The position numbers were made by a program, and so were the translations under genes. The notes under the pieces are model-generated. The model was given only the letters and a program-made list of their open reading frames with translations. It did no database searches and was not told where the DNA came from. Of a stretch of 64,000 nt of DNA, positions 9,732 through 19,718 are shown one piece after another; positions within the stretch are counted from its first letter, which is position 1, and each line of letters begins with the position of its first letter. Source of the stretch: Posidonia oceanica (taxonomy: Eukaryota; Streptophyta; Magnoliopsida; Alismatales; Posidoniaceae); assembly GCA_037176725.1 (NCBI GenBank), contig JAZBRS010000060.1:57874001-57938000 (forward strand). Reading direction: 5' to 3'.

Positions 9732-11851
9732 TTGTAATATCCTGATTTTCCATAATATAATTTGAGTTAATTATTTTGGAAAATCATTCCCTGTTGTTTG
9801 TGGTGTGTTGGTGTTTGTGTGTTTCTGGTGGTTTTGTTTCTGGTTCCTCGGTGTTGTTTGGTGTGGTCGTGAGAAAGTGAGGGCTTGGTTGAAGGAAGTT
9901 GGGGGCTTGTGTGTGGTTTGTGGTGGAAAATGGGTGGGAATGCAATTTCCCCATTTTCTCCCCACACGTGCCCATTCTTCTTTCTTCTCCCTTTCTTCTC
10001 TTCTCCTTCATTTTTCTTCTCCACCCGACAGCTGATTGCAACCCTAGGTGATCGCTGGCGGCCGGAGGAGATAGAGGAGGTGCGGCCGGTGCTGGAGGAG
10101 TGCGGAGGCAAGCCGGTGTGTGGTGCTCGTTGGCCGGAGGGAGGGCTGTGTTTGTCGGCCGGCCGAGGTTTGGGGCGAAGTGGTTCGCCGGTTGGTGCGT
10201 GTTCCTCCCCTTTATTTCTTTTCCTCAATTCATGCCTAAACACTTAGAATGCATGTGATCTAGCTATGCCATGATTATTGTAGGATTTTGTTTGGTTTTG
10301 AATGGTTTTTGGATTGAATGTGGTTTGAATGGAAATAGGTTTTATTTGACCTCTTGAGCTTTGCGAATTTGTATCTTGATGCATGATGCATGGATTGGTT
10401 TGATTTTTGTGCTCATGTGTAGAGCACTCGTGATGCTTTGATTCTAGTATTTACTTGTGATTTATGGGTTTTTGTGGTGAGATCGGTTGAGGTTCCCATC
10501 TTGGGCGATTTGTTTTGGGTTCCGTTTTGGTTTTCTGACATCGCCTAGATCGGTACGCCCTTTTTGATCGGTATGCCGTTTTCTATAGAAATCGGTACGA
10601 CCTGCCATTTTCGGTGTCCCATTTTGCCGTTAGTTTAGTCCAGAATCTAATTTCGGTCTGCCAAAATCAATCGGTCTACCGATTTCTGCGAGGATCGGTT
10701 CGACCGGTGGATTTGGTTCTACCGAATCAGGGATTTTCAGTCGACCGGTGGCATTTTCGGTGTGCCGTTTTTGGTCTAAACCTGGACTCAGTACCCAGAA
10801 CGGTTGACTGGTTGATTTGGTTCTCCCGAACCAGGGATTTTCGATCGACCGGTGGCTTTTTCGGTGTGCCATTTCAGGGGTAAAATGGTTTCTAAAGAGA
10901 GAGATTTGGGTTTTGATGTATTTGGTTTTATTGTGATTTGGTATGGTTTTATGGATTATGAGGAATGATTTTGGAAAAGAAATGCATGTTTATGAAAAGA
11001 GTTTGGAAATGGTTTCCGTGGTTTTGAAGGACCAAGAGACCGAAGCTTCTGACCGGTAGCTAGGGGTGTTTGAATACACCTTATGGTTCGAGAGTCAGGT
11101 AGCCTAGGGTGAGGTTAGTGGTACAATAGGCCCCGTTGAAACAGATGGTCTGCCCTCTGTGCCGGTGCTGGCTGGGGCTGGGGTTGGAGTCCCCAGACGC
11201 TCGGGCACCAAAGGGACGCCAGAGTGCGTAACCCCGTGTTGATATGATGTTGATCATGAAAATGATCACTCTATAAATTGAGGGATGAGTTCCCGAGGCG
11301 GATTGTTCTCCCACACGGGGTAGTCTTCCGCGGCATTGCAGGCAAGAGATGCGTGTGTCATCTACAACTACTTGTGGCTGGTGTCGTTCACCTGTGGCCA
11401 GGGTGTTCGATTAGATTTGGAATCGATGTGTGTGTGAGTGTGGATATGAGATGAATTGTGAATGCATATGTTTTAGAAAATGTGGATAGCTTTATAAAAA
11501 AGCATGTGGTTTTATAGAAATGAATGTTATGCTTTTAAATAGCATAGATTGCTGTAACTTGTGATGTTTATTGCTTTAGTAAATGTTTCTACTGCTGTTT
11601 GCCGTGGTTTTGGGTGGCACGTACTGGGTGACTTAGATGTCACTCACGTGTGTTTTTGTTTTCAGGTGCAGGGTCAAGGTACAGTCCAGCCTGGTGCTTG
11701 TTTAGGAGCCACGTAGCCGCACAGTAGAGATCTTAGGAAACTTCATAGTTTTGTAAAAGTTTTAAATTTATTCTCAAATGTAATTAATTGTTTATTCTTT
11801 TAAATATCATTTGGGTAGTTGATGCTATTTTGGTTGCGCCGGGGCGTGACA
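9732..11851 (+). repeat. solo LTR of the Tekay-like family, inserted inside pol
   Basis: A 2120-bp LTR begins TGTAATATCC and ends GGGGCGTGACA, flanked by the perfect 5-bp duplication CATGT and with no internal region. It is of the same family as the LTRs at 6298-8386 and 15287-17425 but lies in the opposite orientation to the element it interrupts. Its central word array (10528-10880) is different: ATCGGTACGCC and GACCGGTGG words replace the GGCGCTCCG words of the host LTRs. It separates RNase H (right) from integrase (left). Confidence 0.95.
11491..11500 (+). promoter_or_regulatory. possible TATA box in the Tekay-family LTR
   Basis: TTTATAAAAA lies about 350 bp before the LTR end. The equivalent CTTTTATAAAGC is kept (reversed) at about 6656 and 15646. 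Only a sequence resemblance; no transcription data. Confidence 0.25.
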
Positions 11852-11856
11852 CATGT
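11852..11856. other. target-site duplication CATGT (right) of solo LTR
   Basis: Exact copy of 9727-9731, directly after the terminal TGACA of the solo LTR. Confidence 0.92.
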
Positions 11857-12544
11857 CAAATCTAAGCCCACCATCTACCCCAACAGAGAAATGGGGTGCC
11901 TCCCCTGCCTCCATCTTCTTCCAGATTCCAGGTACAAAAGGATCAAATTGCTGAGCCGCTACCACTACTTCCACCATCGTCGGGCGAACTGACAAGTTAG
12001 CCAAACACACTCTGCCTGAATCCCGAGACTGCCTCTGTGGTTTGCAATCGACCAACCCCTCTAGAAGATGCCATTCTCTAATCCACAGGCTGGCCATCGA
12101 GTAGGCACGCCTACTCAAAGCATCAGCAACCACATTAGCCTTCCCTAGGTGGTAGGATAGACTGAAATCATAGTCCTTAAGATACTCCACCCACCTCCTC
12201 TATCTCAGGTTCAAATCCTTCTGAGTGAAAATGTATTTCAAGCTCTTGTGATCTATGAAGATCTCAAACTGTTCGCCATAAAGGTAATGCCTCCAAATCT
12301 TCAAGGCAAAAACCACAGCAGCAAGCTCCAAATCATGAGTGGGGTAATTCTTCTCATGGTCTTTGAGTTGCCGAGATGCGTAAGCCACAACTCTACCATG
12401 CTGCATCAGAACACACCCCAACCCAGATCCACAGGCATCACTGTAGACCGAGAAACCACCACTCCCTGAGGGCAAAGTTAGGACTGGAGATGAGACCAGG
12501 CGAGTCTTCAACTCAAGGAAGCTCTCTTCACACCGCCAATCCTA
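11852..12544 (-). pseudogene. RNase H domain of the Tekay-like polyprotein
   Basis: RNase H removes the RNA strand during reverse transcription. Acidic residues are visible in [17 protein letters not shown] and FIDHKSL, and the last one in NVVADALSR, together with the [10 protein letters not shown] motif. Premature TAG codons sit at 12542-12544 (expected Trp) and 12200-12202 (expected Gln). The coding frame runs off at the solo LTR at 11851 and resumes at 9731. Codon content and framing continue directly from RT. Confidence 0.92.
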
Positions 12545-13453
12545 TACAAAAGAGACTTCCTTCCGGGTCAATCTGGTCAGAGGTTCAGCAATGTTGGAGA
12601 AATCCTGGATAAACCTTTGATAATATCCTGCCAAACCCAGAAAACTTCTGATCTCAGGGACTGTCTTCGGCCTGACCCAACTGCTCATAGCCTCAACCTT
12701 GGCCGGATTAACCTTGATTCCAGCACCCGAGATGACGTGACCAAGAAAAGCAACCTCCTCAAGCCAAAACTCACACTTGGAGAACTTTGCAAAGAGTTGA
12801 TTCTGCCTCAAAGTCTCCAAAACTGCCTTCAAATGCATCCAGTGAGTCTCTACATCAGGAGAGTATACTAGCACGTCATCCACAAAAACAACCACAAACT
12901 GATCCAGATAGGGCCTGAACACCCTGTTCATCAGGTCCATGAAAGCTGCTGGTGCATTGGTCAATCCAAATGGCATGACCCTGAACTCATAGTGGCCATA
13001 CCAAGTCCGAAAAGCTGTCTTCTGAACATCGGACTCCTGAATTCGTGGCTGGTGATAACCTAACCTCAAGTCTATCTTGGAAATGACAGACGCTCCCTGC
13101 AACTGGTCAAACAGGTCATCAATCCTAGGCACAGGGTACTTGTTCTTGATGGTAATCTGATTCAACATTCTATAATCAATGCACAATCTGAGAGTACCAT
13201 CCTTCTTTTTGACGAACAAAACCGGTGCTCCCTAAGGAGAAACACTGGGCTAGATGAACCCTCTATCTAGCAGTTCTTGCAACTGACAACTAAGCTCCCT
13301 CAATTCGGCAGGTGCCATTTTATACGGGGCCTTTGAAATAGCACCAGAACCAGGCACCAAATCTATTTGCAACTCCACCTCCCTATGTGGCGGCATACCA
13401 GGTAGATCCTTTGGAAACACATCTGGATACCCACTAACCACTGGTATGTCCTA
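12545..13453 (-). pseudogene. reverse transcriptase domain of the Tekay-like polyprotein
   Basis: The RT motifs appear in order: a [12 protein letters not shown] lead-in, [57 protein letters not shown], and the catalytic FVDDVLVYS. After these come [16 protein letters not shown] and a connection segment. Premature TAGs at 13451-13453, 13250-13252 and 13232-13234 break the reading frame just ahead of the core motifs. The core from 13219 down to 12545 is uninterrupted and would otherwise look competent. Confidence 0.94.
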
Positions 13454-13929
13454 TATCCTCACAACAGATGAAGAGGATACAGTCACACTGGCCAGGTAGC
13501 CCACATTGCCTCTTGCTAGATGATGGTAGGCCTTCATTGCTGAAATGATCGTCTTTGGTCCTCCAGGTCTAACCCCTTGGACCAAACACCATCCCTGGCC
13601 GGGACAATCTGCCACCACAGTCTTCTTGGCACAGTCAATTACAGCTGAATACTGCACCAGCTAGTCCATCCCCAGTATGACATCATACTCCTGCATGTCC
13701 ATAACTATCAGACTGGCCTCGAAGTCCATCTCTCCCAACTTCACACCAATGGACCTCAAAAACTTCCATACTAGGCTGTGCTCCCCTAAAGGAGTCACCA
13801 CATCAAGATGAAATGCTAATCTTGTTGGTCTCAGGCCAAGCTCAGCTGCAAATGACTCAGATATAAATGAGTAAGAACTCCTTGAGTCAAACAAAACTCT
13901 GGCCATACTACCAGCCACAAGAAAAGAAC
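13454..13929 (-). pseudogene. protease domain of the Tekay-like polyprotein
   Basis: An aspartic protease that would cut Gag-Pol. The active-site motif reads VLFDSRSSYSF where the family has D-S/T-G, so the glycine after the catalytic Asp-Ser is changed to Arg. The second landmark is VILGMD, followed by a TAG at 13661-13663 where Trp is usual. The domain starts directly after the predicted intron at 13930-14037. Without intron removal it is separated from Gag by three in-frame stops. Confidence 0.9.
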
Positions 13930-14037
13930 CTGGTAAAGCACAACACAACAACAAACCACACATACATTAACAGGGAAAAGTACTGGATACATATTACAAC
14001 ACAGAGGTCCATAGTACAATTCACTCTCGCTCCTTAC
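13930..14037 (-). other. predicted spliceosomal intron between gag and protease
   Basis: On the minus strand, Gag coding ends at 14038 and the next bases are GTAAGG (14037 down), a strong plant 5' splice site. The interval is T-rich toward its end and finishes GCTTTACCAG at 13930, a strong 3' splice site. A branch-point-like CTGTTAAT lies about 45 nt before the acceptor. The length is 108 nt. Joining 14038 to 13929 splits one glycine codon and links the end of Gag to the protease start in frame. Left unspliced, the frame meets TGA (14021-14023) and two TAA codons. TAA occurs nowhere else among this element's premature stops. The alternative reading is a decayed spacer or readthrough site. Confidence 0.7.
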
Positions 14038-15148
14038 CCTCATCAACATCCCCCGAGGGTCCAGCATCAGGAGCGGCTATGGAAAACACTCGTCCCCTGG
14101 TCGGCTGACGAGGTGCATCCCCAGCAGGCTTTGGAGGCTCAGGACAGCTCCGCTGAATATGCCCAGTCTTGTCGCAATTGTAACATCTCACAGGGCCTGG
14201 GTTCTGCGGTTTACTGGTGCAATACATAGCCATGTGTCCTGGCTTCTCACACTTGAAACAGGTTTTTCGACCTCCACTCGAGCCTATCTGGCTGTATCCA
14301 GAACTCCCTCTTCTGAAAGAACTGCGTCCTTCCTCAGCAACAGAATCTGAGCGCTCCTTCCTCTTCTTCCCTGAGCTCCCAGAACTACCAGAGCTCAGCC
14401 CTCCAGAAACAGAAGGCTGCTGAGAGGACAACTTCCCCTTCCCTTTAGGGTGTTCTTCCAGAAACAGCTTGTGGTCATCTTCATACCTGGTCGCGAGCTC
14501 CACAGCATCAGCCAAGGTCAGGCATCTGAAACCCAAAACCCTTGACCAAAGAGCTAGCACCAACCCTTCCACAAACTTCTTTGCTCGGCACCTCTCTGTA
14601 TCAAACACCTGAGCAAACTGCTCCAACTGCATGAAAGCTGCCTCGTACTCTGCCACAGACATGCTTCCCTGCTTCAAATTCCGGAAGTCCCTATCCAAGC
14701 GATCCCGCTCATACTCGAGGAAATACCGCTCATAGAACACCTCCTAAAACTCCTCCTAGGGTATAGCTAGCAAATCTGTATCAGGGAACTTGAGATGGCG
14801 TGGAGACTTCCACCACTGGCTGGCTTCACCCTTGAACTAGAAGGTTGCCAGACGAACCCACTTCTCCTCCGAGCACTCTAAACTCTCCAGAATCTTCTCA
14901 ACCTCTAAGAGCCAAGACTCCGCATCCTCTGGCTTGCCCTTGCCATCGAAGTTCGGCACACCAAGCTTACGGAACTGGGAAATCCACGGGTCACCCATAG
15001 ACTCACTAGAACTGCTCTTTCCAAGCGATTGCACGAGTCTCCACACCATTTCCCCCAACTCTTGCTGAACTCCCTTCCAACCGTCCTCATCCTCCAAGCC
15101 AGAACTAGATGCAGAATCCTTTCCCTTACCTTTGCCCTTAGGTGCCAT
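14021..15148 (-). pseudogene. gag (capsid/nucleocapsid) of the Tekay-like element
   Basis: Gag forms the particle that packages element RNA. The chosen start is ATG 15146-15148 (MAPKGKGKGKD), 138 bp inside the LTR/PBS. The gag core is recognised by RKLGVPNFDGKGKPEDAESWL, RLATF, then YERYFLEYERDRL and SVAEYEAAFMQLEQFA. Two CCHC zinc knuckles follow: CFKCEKPGHMAMYC and CYNCDKTGHIQRSC. Premature TAGs are at 14837-14839, 14756-14758 and 14744-14746. If the 108-nt interval is retained in the RNA, Gag would end at TGA 14021-14023, five residues past the donor site. Confidence 0.93.
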
Positions 15149-15286
15149 CTAGCTATAGCAACAAAACTAAGACACGAAACAAAACATTCAGGTGCATAAA
15201 CACAAACGGCACAGTCCTACGGAGCCACTAGACCGGACACTACTAAGCTGGTGTACTTAGTGAACCTAGAGCTCTGATACCACTCC
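15149..15286 (-). other. 5' leader with tRNA-iMet primer binding site
   Basis: In element orientation the LTR end is followed by GGAG and then TGGTATCAGAGC, at 15271-15282. That 12-mer matches the 3' end of plant initiator Met tRNA, the standard primer for this clade. The rest of the leader holds no gene. Confidence 0.92.
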
Positions 15287-17425
15287 TGTCACGCCCCAGC
15301 GCGACCAAAATAGCATCAACTACCCAAATGATATTTAAAAGAGATAAACAATTAATTACATTTGAGAATAAATTTAAATCTTTTACAACACTATTAAAAT
15401 ACTCCCAAGATCCCCAGTGTGCGGCTACGTGGCTCCTAAACAAGCACCAGGCTGGACTGTACCTCGACCCTGCACCTGAAAACCAAAACACAAAACACGT
15501 GTGAGTGACATCTAAGTCACCCAGTACGTGCCACCCAAAACCACGGCAAACGGCAGCAGAAACATTTACTAAAGCATTAAACAACATAAATTACAGTAAT
15601 CTATGCTATTTAAAAGCATAACATTCATTTCAAGAAAACCACATGCTTTTATAAAGCGATCCACATTTTCTACCAAAATATGCATTCACAAATACATTAC
15701 CAAACCATCTCAAATCCACACACTCACACACACATTGATTCCAAATCAAATCGAACACCTTGGCCACAGGTGAACGACACCAGCCACAAGCAGTTGCAGA
15801 TGACACACGCATCTCTTGGCTGCAATGCCGCGGAAGACTACCCCTTGTGGGAGAACAATCCGCCCCGGGAACTCAGCCATCAATTTATGTCATAATCATT
15901 TTCATGATCAACATCATATCAACACGGGGTTACGCACTCTGGCGTCCCTTTGGTGTCCGAGCGTCTGGGGACTCCAACCGCAGCCCCAGCCAGCACCGGC
16001 ACAGAGGGTAGACCGTCTGTTTCAACAGGGCCTACTGTACCTCTAACCTCACCCTAGGCTATCTAACTCTCGAACCATCGAGTGTATTCAAACACCCCTA
16101 GTTACCAGTCAGAAGCTTCGGTCTCTTGGTCCTTCAAAACCACGGAAAACATTTCCAAGCTCTTTTCACAAACATGCATTTCTTTCCCAAAATCATTTGG
16201 AAACCCTTTGAAAATTAGTTCTCATGATCCACAAAATACCAAAAACCACTATAATTCATAGCAAAACAAATTTCAAAACCTTTTCCTTAGAAAGCATTCA
16301 CCCTCTGATTTAGAACGCTGAAATTCACCAGAGTTCCGGATCAGGAGCAAAAGCTCACAATTCTACACTGAAACGGCGCTCTGTTTTGGACCGGTGCTCT
16401 GTTTTGCTACAGAAAATGGCACTCCGCCCAAAAACGGCGCTCCTCGTCAGGAGAAAACGGCACTCCTCATCAGGAGAAAATGGCACTCCGTTCTTGGACT
16501 GGTGCTCCGTTCTGCTATAGAAACGGCACTCCACCCAAAAGCGGTGCCTCGGATCAGGAGAAAACAGTGCTCCATTCCAAAAACGGCGCTCCGTTTTGGG
16601 CGATTTCAGAAAACAAAAATAGGGCTCTCACCCAAATCGCCCAAACTGGGAATCAAAACCGGTTCCACCACAAAAATCCACAAACCATGAATAAATACTA
16701 GAATCAAAACATCACGAATGCTCTACACTTGAGCACAAAAATCAAACCATTTCATGCATCATACATCAAGATACAAATTCACAAAGCTCAAGAGGTCAAA
16801 TAAAACCTATTTCCATTCAATCCACATTCAATCCAAAAACCATTCAAAACCAAATAAAATCCTACAATTATCATGGCATAGCTAGATCACATGCATTCAA
16901 AGCATTTAGGCAAGAATTTTGGAAAGAATTTGAGGGGGAGAACACGCACCAACTTCAGCAACCAACTCCGCCCCATCCTCGGCCGGTCGACGAACTTCGC
17001 CTCCTCCGACCGACAAGCACCACCCTCCTCACATCGGCTTGCCTCCACGCTCCTCCAGCACCGGCTGCTGCTCCTCCTCTTCCTCCTCCGACCACCGGCG
17101 ATCACCTAGGGTAGCAGTCGGCAGTGGTGGTGGAAGAAAATGAGGAAAAGAAAGAAGGGAAGAAAGAAGAAGAAGAGGGCACGTGCGGTGGGGGAGGGGA
17201 AAAAGTGGGAAAATTGCATTCCTCTCCCTTTCTCTCCACAAACCACAAACAAGCCCCTAATATCCTTCAACCAAGCCCTTACTTTCTCACGATTACACCA
17301 AACAACACTGAGGAGCTAGAAACAAAACCACCAGAGACACACAAACACCAACACACAACAACAACAGGGAATGATTTTCTAAAATAATTAACTCAAATTA
17401 TATTATGGAAAATCAGGATATTACA
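15287..17425 (-). repeat. 5' LTR of the Tekay-like element
   Basis: About 2.14 kb, starting TGTCACGCCCC and ending GGATATTACA on the + strand; followed by the duplication GTAAC (17426-17430). The central word array at 16370-16605 matches that of the LTR at 6298-8386 but has extra GGAGAAAA(C/T)GGC units. Confidence 0.95.
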
Positions 17426-17688
17426 GTAACGCTCTCTGGCCGAGCTCAGGGTCCTGACAGCCTCACACGGCCAGCAATGCCTTTTACTGGAGAAGAAAAC
17501 TAAAAGGGGCGAACTAGGCTAGGTAACAAGCAATTAAGTAGCTTGGAAGCAAGAGGAGGATGCCACGAGGCTTGGGGGAGGATCACTCACCTACGGGGGT
17601 GTGCGGTTGTGCCTCACCACGTGGGTCACCGGCGAATGGCGGCGTGGAGGTCGCGGTGGCACAGGAGGCAGCGGCGGTTGCTCGGCTA
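17426..17688 (-). repeat. LTR X, continuation after the Tekay insertion
   Basis: This is the flank that matches the 5081-6297 side of the Tekay insertion, starting with the duplication GTAAC. No gene is visible. It stops at GCTAG (17684-17688), where a + oriented LTR start, TGTACACACCCC, begins. The rest of X is expected to the right of the window. Confidence 0.5.
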
Positions 17689-19713
17689 GTGTACACACCC
17701 CATTTTGGCAGGCTTTTGTTGGGAAATTGCCGGAGATTTGTTCGTTGTGGCACAGCAAAGCCCATTTAAAAATCACCCAATTCCAAACCCAAAGCCAACC
17801 CAAAAATCACCTATTTTCTTTTCCAATTTCAACCTAAGCATTTGCACCCAAGCCCAAGCCCATTTGTAGCCCAGCTTCTGAGTGGCAGGTTTAGGCGCCC
17901 CTGCAACAGGCTACTGAACCTAGTCGCGCCCTCAAGCGGCGATTGAGTCAGGCGCCACTGCAGTAGGTGACTGACCTGCAACTCAGAACCTCCGCGCCGC
18001 TACCGCCACCTGCTAGCAGCCAAGCGCTACTAAGTCCCCTGCCACCGGTCACCCTCTCCACCGGCGGCCTTCCCTCTCACCTCCCCCTCACTACCACTTC
18101 CGCCGAGCTCCCTACCAACGACGACTTCGTCGGCCCGTAGTTACTCGCCGTCGCCCTCGCCACTTACTCCTCTTGCTTTCCTGGTGCGGAACCCGCTCTC
18201 ACAGTCTCTCACGCGGCCGCCTCTGTGCCTCGCCTGCCGAGACGTCCTTCCTTTCCTCTTGCAGCCGTTGAACAAAACCCACCACCACTGCCATTTGCAA
18301 CCACCACACCTGCATTCTGAGAGACCACATTCGCATTCTGAGAGCTCCAGAGCATTCTCCATTGCTTCCTTGTGCGATCCCCACCTTCTTTGAGCAATCC
18401 CAAGCCTTTCCGCGCCCGCAATTGCCCATCGAACCCATCGCCGGCAAGCTTCTTCCACCTCCTATTCGCCAACTCCGGCTAGCATCTGAGGTCGAACCCT
18501 CAACCCCATTGCATGCTTGAGGATCCGAGAACCTTCCCGGACCTCCTCCCTTCGCGGCCATGCTGGCCGTTCCCCTTCTTGCACCCTTGGTCGTGCCAAC
18601 AAGCAAGGTGGCGCAGCAACGCCGGCGAGTTGCCGGTGGAGGCGGGAAAGGGATGCCTGTCCCTTTTCTTAGCCCGCGAGTGTCCCCATGCATTTCCTTC
18701 AGTCCCTCGGAGCCTCCTGCATGGTTCGTCAGGTCGTTGGCCGCTCGCGCGATCGGCCTCTAGTGAGCCATGGCAGCGCAATGAGGCGGAGGTGGGTGGA
18801 ACGCTCCAGGCCACCATTTCCCACACCGAAGGTGTGGTTGGATTCGTGGGAACGTCGTCGACATTTTCGATCCTCCCCAGCCCTTTTCACATTGTGTGGA
18901 GCTCGTAGTTCACCATTGAAGTCTGTCCACTGGACTGCTAGGTCAGGCGCCACTCTAGGCGACGACTGACCTGCAATTGCAACTGCCGTCGGTCGATCTT
19001 TGGGCCGACGCTCTACGCGATCCCGGCCACTATTTTGCATGCTACTTGTCTCATTGAGTTGCTGGATGTTTGATCTTTAGCTTTGCATGCTTAGTTGTTA
19101 ATTTTGCATCGCGTGTGGAGTGAGGTTTGGCTCCAAAGTGCGCTGTTTGGTCTGCTAAGTTGTAGAGGTGACACTGCTCTAACAGGCGACTAACCTGTAG
19201 CTAAAGCAGACCATTGGTCGGACTTTGTGCCGACGTATCTCATTGCCTAGAGCTCCATTTTGCATTATTCTTGTTTCCATGTCATTGTGGTTTATCGCTC
19301 TGCATGTTTGCATCATTGGTTTTCAAATCTTACATGATTTGGATGTGAGATCAGGCTTTGAAGTTTGGCCATGAACTACCAGTTGGGCCGCCTCTCACAC
19401 AGGCGACTCAAACTGTATTTTCAGCAACCCACCGGTCGGACTTTAGGCTGCCGTAGCTCGTGACCCATGTTGCCATTTTGCAAAGCAACCGTATGGTTTT
19501 GATCATGGATATGCCCTCTGTATTTCTACATGCTTTGTTCTTGATTTCGCATAGTCCACATGCCTTGTTTTCTGCAGCAAAAGCGCCTGCTTGGCAATAA
19601 TGTGCATGGCCTTGTCGCCTGAGAGCCCAGCAACTGGTCCTGGCGCCACTCATAGTGGCGACCCAGGTCGTTTGCTACTTTCAGCGGTGACCTGGCCGCA
19701 GTTCTGGCAGTGG

Positions 19714-19718
19714 GCTCC
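19714..19718. other. target-site duplication GCTCC (left) of 5.7-kb solo LTR
   Basis: GCTCC at 19714-19718 is repeated exactly at 25436-25440. Confidence 0.9.

Larger units (their letters stand above)
6298..17425 (-). mobile_element. Tekay/Del-like Ty3/gypsy chromovirus, full length but decayed
   Basis: The element reads on the minus strand: LTR (15287-17425), PBS to tRNA-iMet (15271-15282), gag, protease, RT, RNase H, integrase with chromodomain, PPT (8387-8400), LTR (6298-8386). Both LTRs begin TGTAATATCC and end GGCG(C/T)...TGACA in element orientation. The domain order and the chromodomain place it with chromoviruses; the PPT wording and the gag and integrase motifs fit the Tekay/Del clade. 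A solo LTR of the same family, inverted, splits pol. Twelve premature stops in the coding frame, two of which lie near the C-terminus, make this copy non-autonomous. Without the nested LTR the element is about 9.0 kb. Confidence 0.95.

Noticed and set aside
18141..18969. Overlapping GC-rich frames on both strands, possible captured gene
   Set aside because: Inside the E3 LTR, no family motif, and several frames open together as expected from GC-rich sequence.
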